Source: Apostichopus japonicus
Taxonomy: Eukaryota; Echinodermata; Holothuroidea; Aspidochirotida; Stichopodidae
DNA length: 64,000 nucleotides
Assembly (NCBI RefSeq): GCF_037975245.1
Contig: NC_092572.1
Coordinates: forward strand, 9,092,501-9,156,500
Reading direction: 5' to 3'
Shown here: positions 1 to 13,776 of the stretch, piece after piece
Numbering within the stretch: the first letter of the stretch is position 1
Layout of the letters: every line of letters starts with the position of its first letter
Notes under the pieces: model-generated
Databases searched by the model: none
Told to the model about the DNA's origin: nothing
Seen by the model: only the letters and a program-made list of their open reading frames with translations
Translations under genes and position numbers: made by a program

Positions 1-205
1 GTAAGGATTCAAACAATAACGTACTCAGCTGGGTAATCCGTTCAGTTATAGAACAACTCCACCCGTCCCAGCCCCCACCGGGCCCACCCTACCCCCTCTC
101 AAGGTTGTGTCGCAGACAAACTAGATGTTGGAAAGTATAACAAGCATATAGCAAGTATGGAGGAATGACCAGGAACGTAATCAAAAGCGGTGTTAACAAG
201 AACAA

Positions 206-446
206 TCTCTAGAGTAAGGCAAATATGTCACCAAAACAGAACTAGTATTGTTCGATACAGGTGAAAAACGCCTACAGTGGAATTACGACCTTCCTTACCG
301 GTTTTGAACCTCTGGACATACCTTCAGCGTCCATAGCCTAGTGGTTAGGGTGTCCGCATATAACGCGGGAGGCCCGGGTTCGAATCCAGGTGAAGGCTGG
401 AAGTATATTCACCGTTCTGGATTTTTCAACTCACTACGATTTCAAT
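206..446 (+). mobile_element. tRNA-related repeat, dispersed copy
   Basis: Matches, in opposite orientation, the tandem units at 5.7-7.3 kb: the same 120-base leader from about 206, the tRNA-like module at 327-397 and a tail ending in a CA/TA microsatellite. It is a diverged single copy of the same family. Confidence 0.75.
327..397 (+). pseudogene. tRNA-like module (Pol III boxes)
   Basis: 71-nt tRNA-like sequence with A-box-like TAGCCTAGTGGTTAGG and B-box GGTTCGAATCC. The anticodon stem is TCCGC/GCGGG (one G-U pair) around a 7-nt loop with ATA at the anticodon position. The acceptor stem and T stem have mismatches. More likely a SINE-type tRNA relic than a working tRNA gene. Confidence 0.65.
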
Positions 447-448
447 TA

Positions 449-449
449 T

Positions 450-530
<81 letters not shown>
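449..530. repeat. (CA)n(TA)n microsatellite
   Basis: Compound CA then TA dinucleotide tract directly at the 3' end of the tRNA-related repeat. Confidence 0.95.
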
Positions 531-532
<2 letters not shown>

Positions 533-3500
533 AATCAATCTTTTAACGTGATCATGTGTTATATAAATTCCTATTCGTAGGAGACACGTGTTATAACATG
601 AACACTTTGTGACTGAATAACCTATATAACAATCTACGATATTCATATGCGGTTGCAAATCTTGACATTAAAACGGGTATTCCGATGGCAGGCAAAAGTT
701 TAACGCGGCTTATACCTTCAGAGCAAAATATGTTCTACATTTTTATCTCGAAAATCGCATCTCATTATTTTGTCCCTAACTGCAGATCGGGTTGATTAAA
801 ATGTATTAACCTATTTAATTTTGTTTAATTTTCTCCGTCATATGAGAGTGCGTTTTATTAGTATCTAAAGATGAAGGCATATAGCAATTTTGTGAAGCTC
901 TCAACTGGCAGCCACCGTAACATCTCGTTACGAAAAAAATTAATATAAGTCCTCGGAAACTTATCTTGCTACGTACTGTAATCGACAAAACACGTTCGCA
1001 CCAGAAAGGATAAATTGAGTGATAAATAATATGCATTAACTTCAATCAAAAGTTTACATAATGGAAAAATCATTACATTTTAAATTTTTGTGACACAAAG
1101 TTGTCTGTATAGTCAAGAAAGCGCTTTGGAACTCTCTCTAGCATGTAGGCTCGAGCTACAACTGATATTAATAACAAACATCTTGAATAGTTAGATTTAG
1201 GTGGCATCCTAAATATTATTGTTTATTTTAGTGCAAAAGTGATTCAAAAGGGGGTTAGATAGCCAGCCTGCAGAAACTCATTTGAGCCCCTATTCATGTG
1301 AAGATCATACATGGATCATGAATCATGGATCATGGTTGAACACCTTTTAGACAAATGTTCAGATTATTTCGAAGCGGACGTGTAAGTTTTCGCGCCAATT
1401 CCGACTTACAGGAGAGCCACTTCACATCCCAATATGACGGGCAAGAGTGTACCTCAATATATTTGATCATCTTGTTTTTCAAATAGTGAGAAATGTGAAA
1501 GTACCCTCCGTTCGTCATTACTACATTTGACAGCAATGTGGAACAAAGTTGTTAGGAAACCCCATTTCGCAATTTACAAACTGCAGAAAAACTAAATCAT
1601 ATGAAGTGTCTGTCTGTCTGTCTGTCTGTGTGAATATCATATAACTTAGGTAGAACATCGAAGGCTGATCACTCAAAGCTGTCAAAAGTGGCTTAAAATT
1701 ACAGAAATGTCAACAGTTGATACAATTAAATTTCATTTCCAAAACCTATAATTCAGTACCGATAGGTTTTCATTGGCCACCATGTGTTCTACTTCTAGAC
1801 GACTGACCTAGTTAGCTTCAGATGCATGTCTTCCCATGTGTATTCCTTACTCCATTTCTCTTGTACTTTTGTTGCTTCAATCCAGGGATATTAAAATCTT
1901 GTCTTATTCATAATATATCATCGTGAAGTCTCAATGTTTTCCTGCCAAGCCTGTTATCAAATGCTCCCAACGCGCGGGTTAGTATATATTGATACTATAA
2001 CGCGTATACTAACGTCAACAAGCGAGAAACGACTTCTTTTGAGGATTTTGGAGGAAAATAACTGAAAAATGTGAATCGATCAAATCCGGAGAAATATGTT
2101 AGGTTCCTTCACTCTCAGCGAGATGTTGCTAAAATTGTTAATTTGACATAAAAAATCACTTTTCTCTTAAAACGTTTTGACACTTTCCAAAATCTCAGTG
2201 AATTCATATTCCAATCAGTGCTCGGCAATACTTGTTTTCTTCAAAAGTATAGTAGCCCGTTGGGAATTTTGTCCTGATATTTTGGTTATCCCGAAAACTT
2301 TTTAGAACTGCTCCTTATTTTGTTTGTAAACAATGTTGTATCTTCCGTACCCATATAGAAACAAAGTACTAATCTAAAGGTAAACTAATCTAAAAATATA
2401 TATTTTTTTTAAGACGACCGTACTTCTATGCGCGTAAATCGTTTATTCCCAGCATAACGTGCACTTTACACACATCATAACGTTAAGGTCTCTTCTTCAC
2501 AATTGACATCACGAAACATTTCTGACACTTTCATGTTATGATTATTGAGAGAAGCCAATTGCATAATAGTGTAGTTGGGAGGACATTTAATATAAGAAAT
2601 GAACCATCAAATGTACTTCCAAGTTGATATGCATGATATGAAATTGTGTGCTATCAATTTACATGGAAAAACACAAGCCTATCCTTCCCGTAATTTATGT
2701 TGTACGATTCGATATACTCTGTTTGAACAACAATACGTCCAACACTTAGACTACACATTTTATCGACATCCCGAATCATAAGGCATTTTCTCATATTTTG
2801 GCCAAATCTGTCATTCCAACTCCTCGTAGACTTTGCACCGTTTTTAAGTCAACGAATATCTACTTCAGTTCCGAATATTAAATGCTTTCAGAAGAGACAA
2901 TCATTAGACCATCAGCCAGTTTCACACACATATATAAATGTCCTGAAGACATTTAATCATGTCTGCTCAATATGATATTGGAGCGTGTTCACTTGCAGTG
3001 TCTATAAGCCTACAATCCTTAAAGGGTGATCTTAAATGATAACTTTAGGTAGAATTTTTAGTCTTGGTAGATAAAGAGGGAGGGGTGTATGACTATACCC
3101 CCCCCCCCTTGTATATGTGGTTGCGTCCTTGGTCTTTAATGTTCGCTCGACATTGCAGGAAGTATACATTTTGAGCTGAACGTTGTGGGGACTAACATGT
3201 TCACACCGCATCGCATTGAGTCCATACGAATCCAAACTGAGTCCACACAAGAATCAGAAGAACTATATTTAACCATCTGACGTCATCAGGTACGATCAGG
3301 CATAGATGCGAATATTAAGTCATTGTTTGATCAATTCTAATAACTCCACCAAGAAAAGCTCTTGTTACTTCATGAATATAACAGAGCACTTCTAGATTAT
3401 ATTCAACACCCTATATTTGTTCTTGACAACTTTGCATATATGTATTGAAGACCAGTGTTATTTGAGGCCACAAATTAGTGAGTTTTTGTGCTGTATATTT

Positions 3501-3700
3501 GGGCACGCCTTACATGTAATTCTTAACAATGGTCCTACTCTTTTATTACAGGACAAGTTTTAAGGTTGGCAGACAGTTTGACTAATCTTGCCTTCAATAC
3601 ACCCTCTATCAGCCCTGCTATTGCAACGACATCTCATGAAATACCCCGACAATACTACACGTAGTACTAGACCCCATATGCATATACACTGCTAAAAATC
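531..3700. other. Intergenic, no gene recognised
   Basis: AT-rich unique-looking sequence without coding-like frames longer than about 70 codons, apart from chance ones. It holds a short (GTCT)n tract near 1609-1629 and a C-run near 3100. No promoter, RNA gene or element ends could be supported. Confidence 0.5.
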
Positions 3701-3755
3701 CCAACCAATCAACAATCACCACGACTGACCAATCAACGGTCATTAAAACAACCCC

Positions 3756-3756
<1 letters not shown>

Positions 3757-3820
<64 letters not shown>
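3757..3820. repeat. (TA)n microsatellite
   Basis: Pure TA tract bordering the left arm of the hammerhead inverted repeat. Confidence 0.95.
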
Positions 3821-3825
<5 letters not shown>

Positions 3826-3854
3826 ATACTAGATGAGACTAGTGGAACACTAGT

Positions 3855-3900
3855 AGTTGTAACTCGGAGTTTCACGCTTTGTAGCGATCTTCAGACAACT
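3855..3900 (-). ncRNA. Type I hammerhead ribozyme (left arm, antisense)
   Basis: Exact mirror of the plus-strand ribozyme, as the arms are perfect reverse complements around 3905. Read on the minus strand it has the same CTGAAGA and GAAAC core and the same helices. A transcript across both arms would instead fold into one long hairpin. Confidence 0.8.
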
Positions 3901-3909
3901 TGTCAGACA

Positions 3910-3955
3910 AGTTGTCTGAAGATCGCTACAAAGCGTGAAACTCCGAGTTACAACT
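3910..3955 (+). ncRNA. Type I hammerhead ribozyme (right arm)
   Basis: The conserved core is complete: CTGAAGA at 3916-3922 and GAAA at 3937-3940. Helix II is CGCT/AGCG (3924-3927 with 3932-3935, loop ACAA). The minimal helix III is ACT/AGT (3940-3942 with 3946-3948, loop CCG), with cleavage position U3949. Helix I pairs 3950-3955 with 3910-3915 over six pairs. The short helix III is the form known from Penelope-like elements and retrozymes, which often cleave as dimers. The 10.1/11.1 pair is U-U, a weakness shared with the 54.5-kb copy. Confidence 0.85.
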
Positions 3956-4048
3956 ACTAGTGTTCCACTAGTCTCATCTAGTATCAACATATATTCCGCT
4001 CTGTCCAATGGACATAGAGCACTCTGCGCCAAGATAGACGCCAACCTA

Positions 4049-5640
<1,592 letters not shown>

Positions 5641-5642
5641 AA

Positions 5643-5676
5643 CTATATATATATACACACACACACACGCACACAC

Positions 5677-5716
<40 letters not shown>
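5643..5716. repeat. (TA)n(CA)n(TA)n microsatellite
   Basis: Dinucleotide tract bordering the left end of the tRNA-related tandem array. Confidence 0.95.
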
Positions 5717-5720
<4 letters not shown>

Positions 5721-5767
5721 GAAAATCGTAATGAGTTGGAAAATCAAGAACAGTGAAAAAACTTTCA

Positions 5768-5839
5768 GCCTCCACCGGGATTCGAACCACGGGCCTCCCG
5801 CTCTGTACGCGGACACCCTAACCACTAGGCTATGGACGC
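5768..5839 (-). pseudogene. tRNA-like module, array copy 1
   Basis: 72 nt with acceptor GCGTCCA/TGGAGGC (one mismatch), A-box TAGCCTAGTGGTTAGG, anticodon stem TCCGC/GCGGG with loop GTACAGA (ACA at the anticodon position) and B-box GGTTCGAATCC. The T stem has two mismatches. The degeneracy and tandem context point to a tRNA-derived repeat head, not a functional tRNA. Confidence 0.65.
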
Positions 5840-6140
5840 TGATTGTATGTCCAGAGGTTCGAAACCGGTAAGGAAGATCGTAATTCCACTGTAGGCGTTT
5901 GTCACCTATATCGAACAATACTAGTTCTGTTTTTGGTGACATATTTTGCCCTACTCTAGAGATCAAACATGATGCTATCCAACTCGAAAATCATTTGTGA
6001 TTCCTAAAGCCGGATCTCGAAAGAGATACTTTGAACAGACTTTATGTTAATGCAATGGAGGTAAACGACAAAGGCAAATGAATATATATAAATGAAAATC
6101 GTAATGAGTTGGAAAATCAAGAACAGTGAAAAAACTTTCA

Positions 6141-6212
6141 GCCTCCACCGGGATTCGAACCACGGGCCTCCCGCTCTGTACGCGGACACCCTAACCACTA
6201 GGCTATGGACGC
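6141..6212 (-). pseudogene. tRNA-like module, array copy 2
   Basis: Identical in sequence to copy 1 and shifted by 373 bases. Confidence 0.65.
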
Positions 6213-6513
6213 TGATTGTATGTCCAGAGGTTCGAAACCGGTAAGGAAGATCGTAATTCCACTGTAGGCGTTTGTCACCTATATCGAACAATACTAGTTC
6301 TGTTTTTGGTGACATATTTTGCCCTACTCTAGAGATCAAACATGATGCTATCCAACTCGAAAATCATTTGTGATTCCTAAAGCCGGATCTCGAAAGAGAT
6401 ACTTTGAACAGACTTTATGTTAATGCAATGGAGGTAAACGACAAAGGCAAATGAATATATATAAATGAAAATCGTAATGAGTTGGAAAATCAAGAACAGT
6501 GAAAAAACTTTCA

Positions 6514-6585
6514 GCCTCCACCGGGATTCGAACCACGGGCCTCCCGCTCTGTACGCGGACACCCTAACCACTAGGCTATGGACGC
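6514..6585 (-). pseudogene. tRNA-like module, array copy 3
   Basis: Identical in sequence to copy 1, 373 bases after copy 2. Confidence 0.65.
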
Positions 6586-6880
6586 TGATTGTATGTCCAG
6601 AGGTTCGAAACCGGTAAGGAAGATCGTAATTCCACTGTAGGCGTTTGTCACCTATATCGAACAATACTAGTTCTGTTTTTGGTGACATATTTTGCCCTAC
6701 TCTAGAGATCAAACATGATGCTATCCAACTCGAAAATCATTTGTGATTCCTAAAGCCGGATCTCGAAAGAGATACTTTGAACAGACTTTATGTTAATGCA
6801 ATGGAGGTAAACGACAAATGAATATATATAAATGAAAATCGTAATGAGTTGGAAAATCAAGAACAGTGAAAAAACTTTCA

Positions 6881-6952
6881 GCCTCCACCGGGATTCGAAC
6901 CACGGGCCTCCCGCTCTGTACGCGGACACCCTAACCACTAGGCTATGGACGC
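6881..6952 (-). pseudogene. tRNA-like module, array copy 4
   Basis: Identical in sequence to copy 1, 367 bases after copy 3 because the intervening unit is 6 bases shorter. Confidence 0.65.
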
Positions 6953-7253
6953 TGATTGTATGTCCAGAGGTTCGAAACCGGTAAGGAAGATCGTAATTCC
7001 ACTGTAGGCGTTTGTCACCTATATCGAACAATACTAGTTCTGTTTTTGGTGACATATTTTGCCCTACTCTAGAGATCAAACATGATGCTATCCAACTCGA
7101 AAATCATTTGTGATTCCTAAAGCCGGATCTCGAAAGAGATACTTTGAACAGACTTTATGTTAATGCAATGGAGGTAAACGACAAAGGCAAATGAATATAT
7201 ATAAATGAAAATCGTAATGAGTTGGAAAATCAAGAACAGTGAAAAAACTTTCA

Positions 7254-7325
7254 GCCTCCACCGGGATTCGAACCACGGGCCTCCCGCTCTGTACGCGGAC
7301 ACCCTAACCACTAGGCTATGGACGC
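7254..7325 (-). pseudogene. tRNA-like module, array copy 5
   Basis: Last copy; the array breaks exactly at its 5' end (7325) and passes into a TA microsatellite. Confidence 0.65.
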
Positions 7326-7382
7326 TATATATATATATATATATATATACATAAATATATATAAATATATATTTATATATAT

Positions 7383-7424
<42 letters not shown>
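7326..7424. repeat. (TA)n microsatellite
   Basis: TA/TAAA-rich tract ending the tandem array. Confidence 0.95.
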
Positions 7425-10400
7425 TCCCTCGAATGAATTAGGTAGGGTAGGGTCATGAAGCTTTTATAGAAGTGAAAGAGGTGGATCCAAGATCAATATT
7501 AGAGAGAGTATGACCATAGGGGCGTTGAAGCCGAATTCCATAAAAGTGTCTGCTGGGAGGGGGAGGGGGAACATTAGACGTCAAATGGTGCCTTCTGGTA
7601 TATAATTAGCTTATGCATTAGATATTTAGTTATGTTAAAAAGCAATGTTGTGTTAATAAATACTTTCAATGTTTGTATCAGGTTGAGAAAGTAGAAAGTG
7701 GCATACATTACCTCAAACTTAGACTACCATATGTTACGAACATGTTTAATATATTAATCATATCTAAAGGGCAAATTGGAACGTACCCAAAAAAAATGTG
7801 ACTTTCTCGTCGATGTTTGATAGTATAGAACTTGCTTATACTGAAGCTATTATGACGCACGGTATAGTTTCTAATGCGATTTTAAGAGCGAAAATGCATC
7901 AGAAAGTTGATCATAATTCAATTCCTTCACAAAAAGTGCTCTTAAAATGATCAAAACACCTTTACATATTGAAAAAAATCAAGTCCTTTCCCAAGTGAAT
8001 TTATATCCCCATCACATTTTCACTTCCGAAAGCCTCAAACCCGATTAAAATTGCCCCGTTTTAAATTCTTTAAAGGCCCAATCAATCCATCATTTAGCTA
8101 TTTATTTCCTCTATCAAATTGACTTTCATGGGAGTATACTTTTCCTAATTGAATTTGGGGGACGCCAAATTCCAATGCAAGTTCTGATCTGTTAGAGGTT
8201 TATCAACATGTGGATATTTTTCGGGATATTAAGACAGTACGGTGTAGTCAATATATAAGTCAAAATGCAGAAAGACTGAGCATTAAAGACAAAGCAATAG
8301 TAGTAAAGTTTCTTTCGATAGAAGATGATATATAGGTATTTTTTCTTCTCTGCAATATTTCCTTTTCAGGCTCTGTATTGATTAAGAAGGTTTGTTGGAC
8401 CTAAATTTGTGACTTCAGAAGACCCTCCCTTAAGGGAGGGTCTTCTGAAGTCACAAATTTAGGAATTCCTATATACCTCATTTCATTAGACAGGAGAATA
8501 TTTGAACGTTTATTTGCGTCTGGTTATTTTTGTTTACTTTGATAGAAATTGAATGTTCAGTCTTATTTGATTACAGTTTTCAATCTATTCGCCGGGAATA
8601 CTACAATCATTTCTACGTAAATTGACGACAGTTCATACATAATAGTCGGTCTGTGAGGAGGAAGTAGTTGCTAAAACTCTGACGTCACTGGAGAAAAGTC
8701 ACCGTGATTTCATTTTGATTCCCTGGCATTACTCAATCTGTTTTGAAGTGGAAAGATGTATTTTGCCGTAGTCAGATTGAATTTTTTTAAATGTTAAGTT
8801 ATGCAAACTTTACAAGTCCTATGAGACGTGAAATCCGATGTGACAACTATAAGAATGCTCATTTACTTGTGACAGCTGCTGTGACAGTCAAATCACTATG
8901 GGGACTTACGTCGGGCATCCATCATGTTATCAATCGTCCCTCGTTCCTGTTAGGTATCATTTGATACATGTCTACAGACAGAGGCCTATATATTAACTTA
9001 AGCATGTAGACTTATGAATTTTAAAAATGAAGAATATGAGTTTAATTCAGTGGCGAAGCGCAGAGGAGGAGGAGGAGGTGGTGGGGTGGGTGGGGGGGGA
9101 CTTGGACGGAAAGGACCGCAAGAAAGAAAATGGCGAAAGGAAATCAATAGTTACGATACACACGACACTGGATAGGCTACTAGTATGTATAGCACGGGAT
9201 GATTTGCTTCCCATCAAGTTTACCTCATTAGCCGCACTGAGCATAGAACGAGATTTCGAGTTAAACTTTGATTCGCTAATTGACACTTGACCATTGGATG
9301 GTCGTCTTTAGTACAACCACATCACCATCTGGATCAGTGAGATATGAGATATATGTGTATACCTCCCCATGCACACCTACCATTATGTATTTGTAAATGT
9401 TTGATATTGTTAATATATACCGAGTCGTAGCCCACTGGGGACATGGGAACATATGGAAAAAGGGACAAACATGAAACATGGAAGCTTCCGTACAAATTTC
9501 TCTATCCGACTGCCACTCCGCATCATCCACCCCTCGAACCCCTCCCCACCCCTTAGAGTGATTTCCCCTCCCCCCCCCCCCCGTATAATAACACAACCAG
9601 CGTCTTTAGCTGAACGTTCGAAGACAAAGCATATGCTACAAAGCACACTTATAATTAAGAGCTTTGATTTAAGCATATCTGTATACAACTTAAAGCATGT
9701 TAGGAATACCAGCGTATTGTCATCTTAGCACGGACACTTTGACCTAATTTCCAAGTAGGCCAACCTTTATTGTTACTTTGTTTGATGAATATTGTAAACT
9801 AAATTCATTTCAATAGTAATCTCACTCAATGAAACTTGAACGCATGGTATACTTGGCCAGAGATGACCCCATTTGGATTGCGTTTGAGTGTGTTAAGTAC
9901 TCCTTAATAGACAATGGCTGGCCTGTATATTGCTAAGTGAACACAATCCTCATCTGTGTAATGTTATTCACTATTTAAACCTCTGAAGAAGATCCTGATA
10001 GGATCATGTATCAGGCCCCCCTTATTTTTACACATTCTCTTACACAGGCTCTTTAGTGGATAAGCAGTTTGCTAACAGTTTTGTTTTAGTTTGACTATAT
10101 AAAACTATTAAGTTTATTCGAAATCAGCTAAAAAAAAAGAATAATTTGATTGATAGAGGATACACAAAACAAAACAAAGTAAACGAAATGAAATGAAATA
10201 AAACGAAACAAATGAAATGAAACCCGACCAGATCAAAGCAAATCGACACAAATAATAAGGAAAGCAACAAATGAAACCATGCCAATCCAATACGTCCAAA
10301 TTAAAGGGGGAGGGGGTGTTATCATTTAAACAACTACATTATACTGGAAGAGAATAAAGATATTAATAAACATAAATTTATAGGCCATATACTATCCAAA

Positions 10401-11230
10401 CCAGCCAAAATATTCCTTTAACCAGATGATATATGTTGTTCAAGAAATAATGTCAGTTCATCGATGACGTCGTGAGTTCAACTTGCGGACGTTAATATTT
10501 GGTATTTCATTCATCACCCATGAGAATATATTGATAACCTTCAAAAATTCCTAAAAATGTGCTGAGATCATTGACGCAAATTATTAACTCTTAAAAAATT
10601 TAACACACGGTTGAAAGAGTTTCATTTCCTTACATGAAATAATGTAGCAGTAAATTGAAACCTTCAGAAATAGATCTGAAGAGAGGTGAGGTTGCAGGGA
10701 ACGGGGGGGGGGGGTGGTGTGGGGTGCGGGGGGGTGTTCGGACGGCTTAGCACCGTTGGTCCATTGCGAGGCGAGAGAAAATATCATCTCGTCCGATCCA
10801 TAATATACCGTTCTCAAGGAAAAACGAAGACACGGTGAAAATAATTCTATCTGGGGACAAAGCCTGCATATCGGCGCTCCATGATGCAGATTAATCTTTA
10901 AAATGAATTTGTTATGACTATTACATTTCAAAGGCTAAAATTCTGCCTAATAAGTCATCCTTTTTTTATAGAGTTAGTGGCTCGTCAATCAAAGTGGCTG
11001 CACTTCTCAGTCTAACACTCGGACCATTTAGTTTATTATCAGGAACATAAACAAAATGAGAGATAGAAACATTTATGACCACAATATAACATATATCTAT
11101 ATTTCGTTATGTTGGCAACTGATGATGTTAAAATGTCACCTGTGAGTGATGTGCTCTTTATATTATGTGAAAGTATGTAGAACACTGTTTTGCGATTTGA
11201 TTAGAACAATTATGACAGAACAATAGGGAT
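7425..11230. other. Intergenic, no gene recognised
   Basis: AT-rich sequence with purine and C-rich simple runs (7555, 9065, 9568, 10700) and one notable palindrome at 8400, listed separately. No coding frame with recognisable motifs. Confidence 0.5.
8400..8463. repeat. Perfect 64-bp palindrome
   Basis: Two 32-base arms meet with no spacer at CTTAAG; arm ends are CCTAAATTTG and CAAATTTAGG. No mismatch in either arm. RNA from either strand would form a 32-bp hairpin with no room for a loop. Confidence 0.95.
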
Positions 11231-11237
11231 TTAACAT

Positions 11238-11612
11238 AAAGGGTGTGAAGAATCGCGCAAAAAGAAACGTCTAATGCCGGTAATCTGACCTAGTTTCGAA
11301 TGAGGTGTAACAGAAGTGTTAGACCAGGGAGTTGTTAGACACCACCATCGATCCCAGAAAATACGCACACAGCTTGCTACTTTCGGTAATTAGACACTAG
11401 TGTACAGTCAGTACATACAGCTGTGGTCAATACCCACAGCACTGTGTACAAACGATACAGCGATGGACATCTCAGGTCCAGCTAAAGATAACAAGGTATC
11501 ACGTTTCATTACTGTCTGCAGTTTGTAGCGAAAAGCAGAAAACTTCACTTGCAAGCAACGGAAAGTTAACTTTTTTCGCGGTTTGGGGCGAGTCATCAAT
11601 GCCTTTAAGGAA
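11238..11612 (+). mobile_element. Dispersed ~375-bp repeat, copy A
   Basis: Closely similar over its length to 62228-62600: starts AAGGGTGTGAAG, contains TCTAATGCCGGTAATCTGAC and ends at GCCTTTAAGGA. It has an extra 16-base duplicate near 11322-11337 that copy B lacks. No coding capacity or clear terminal repeats; class unknown. Confidence 0.8.
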
Positions 11613-11954
11613 CTAGGTTCGGAGTTAGAAACCGACATAACTCTGGTATAAGGGCATATGGTGTGGACTGTATCCTAACTACGGGTACCCTGTTATTAAT
11701 ATAAAGTGAAAAAGAAGGAGATAAACTTTGGTTAAAATTTTTAGAAATTATAAAACTATGGATTAAAATAGTTTATAATTAGTTCTATTATAGAATGGTC
11801 ACGTCATTATTTCTATAGTTTTCAGTTTTCAAGGTATTTACCTTTAAAATATGCTAATTGTCTTTCATGCTTCCTTTTAAATGAAATGCACGACGACCTC
11901 AAATAAATGTAAAGTTTAATCCAGTGTGTTATAGTTTACTAATGTTTTCTTCAC

Positions 11955-12300
11955 TTTATCAATAACAGGGTACCTAACCTATATATGACCTGATAAAAGT
12001 CAACACCATCTAACATATACCAATTGTTAAGCTTAAGTTAATGATGAAGTCACCTTTGTTTTACTTTAGACGTAATTGTTCATTTTTTTTCTCCCATTGT
12101 TGAACAATGTCCCAAAGGTTTAACCCATGTATTTTCACTTCATGAACATCAGGGTACCTGTTATTGTGGTCAGTTAACTGTTATGATGATCTGTCCTAAC
12201 CAAAATTTTGAAGCTTAAATTAATGATGACATCACACATATTTACTCTAGAGTTAATTTATTAATTACATTCCATTGTTTTACAATTTTCAATAATTTAA
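11955..12300. repeat. Diverged tandem duplication (~190 bp)
   Basis: Two diverged segments share CAGGGTACCT and AGCTTAARTTAATGATGA at about the same spacing. Too eroded to define exact ends. Confidence 0.4.
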
Positions 12301-12798
12301 AGTCCAAACGCATATCCCCCCCCCCCCCCCTTCAAGCTTCAACAAGAGGGTAATTCACTGCAAATATCATCGCCAGCAAACATTAATTTCAAATGAACAA
12401 ATTTATTATTAGCTACACAATCTGGCATTCGGAGAAAATTACTACTTGACATTTCCATCAAACATGTGAAGGTTCTATGTCAATACATTGTTTCCCCTTG
12501 CGAAAACGATTTAACTAAGTTAGACTTTTGACCTCTTTATTCAAATTTACATTTGACCTTTAAATACGTGACTTTTGAAGAAATGGACCTTTGACCTTAG
12601 GTTCCGGGGAGTCTGCAGGGTTCAACCTTTATATACTCCGATGGTCATATATATATATGGGTAACATTTCTGTGTGATATAATAAGGCAGGCATGGTTGG
12701 AAGTTAAATAAAGAAGCCACAGAGCAAGTCATCATAATTGTTCTGTGTGATAGAGATAACTCTCATTCACAAAACAGCTAAGAAAAATCTATCTCCAT

Positions 12799-12957
12799 TT
12801 GTGAGATATCACAGATTTATTGTGAGATGTAACATAATTATTGGGAGATATCACATGGTTATTGGGAGACATCACAGCATTATTGGGAGATATCACATGG
12901 TTATTAGGAGATATCACAGAATTATTGGGAGATATCACAGAATCATTGGGAGATATA
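12799..12957. repeat. ~21-bp minisatellite
   Basis: About eight copies of a unit like TTATTGGGAGATATCACAKG, with point differences between copies. Confidence 0.9.
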
Positions 12958-13776
12958 GCACACAATGCACAAAGATGACGACTTTATCAAGTCTAAATAT
13001 GACATTATCGAGCCACATGTTCTTTTTTTTACGCTTTTCTTTACCTATTTAAGTATTTATTATCAGTATTGGAGCTTGCCTTTGCAAATACTGAATCGAA
13101 GGTATTACATCTCTTACCTAGACAGATGATGGCCATTGATACCAGTGTCAACAATGTTAACATTCTATCTTGAAAATAGGAAAAGTAAAAACAAAGAGAA
13201 AATAAAAGGTTTCACAACTATAGTGGCATTATATCACAGATTTACAAAATGACAACTGCCATGCAGAGACACCAGTTTTAAACTAAAATATCTCCCAAAC
13301 GGAACAAGCTTTTGTTAAACTATTAGGGGGGGGGGTGGGGGGTGGTATAATCACAAAGATATCTGCTATATTAGTCGACTATGTTGGTTGGCGTTGTGTC
13401 CCCTTTAAAGATGTAACAATACCTTCTTGCTGCATCAAAACGGACTTCTTCACATTATAAAAAAAATGAACACCTTTCCCATAGGCTTAGGTTTAACCCA
13501 TAATTTTGTGCTAAACAAAAGGAACACAAATTGAAGATATGTTCTGTATGTGGTGTTCTGTGTTACCATATACTTTTTGTCTTTTTTAAGTTATGAAAAA
13601 TGCATAAAACGTTCCCTATTTATATCATATCTTTCCGCCCCCTTCTCTCACCCCACACTCTGTCTCTCTCTCGCTTACTCTCTGTTGTTGAAACGACCAA
13701 CCCACATTTTAGCCTTTAAAAGGCCTCATATTACTGTTAAGAACATTATTGATAGGTAAATTATCGAGACATGTTA

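Larger units (their letters stand above)
3816..3994. repeat. 89-bp-arm inverted repeat, 1-nt spacer
   Basis: The arms 3816-3904 and 3906-3994 are perfect reverse complements around A3905. Each arm carries a hammerhead ribozyme, pointing outward on opposite strands. The composition resembles the terminal region of a Penelope-like element joined head-to-head, as the same ribozyme architecture occurs beside the Penelope-like relic at 54.5 kb. Confidence 0.9.
5717..7326 (-). repeat. Head-to-tail array of ~373-bp tRNA-containing units
   Basis: Four full unit steps with tRNA-like modules spaced 373, 373, 367 and 373 bases; the 6-base difference is loss of one AGGCAA-like step near 6817. The units are nearly identical, so the array is recent or homogenised. 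Each unit has a tRNA-like module on the minus strand, a hammerhead-like GAAACCGGT motif on the plus strand, a 250-base unique body and a short TATATA link. It is bounded by TA microsatellites at both ends. Confidence 0.92.

Noticed and set aside
5768-7325. Functional tRNA genes in the tandem array
   Set aside because: The acceptor and T stems have mismatches and the anticodon (ACA) is not one normally used in eukaryotic tRNA genes; a tRNA-derived repeat fits better.
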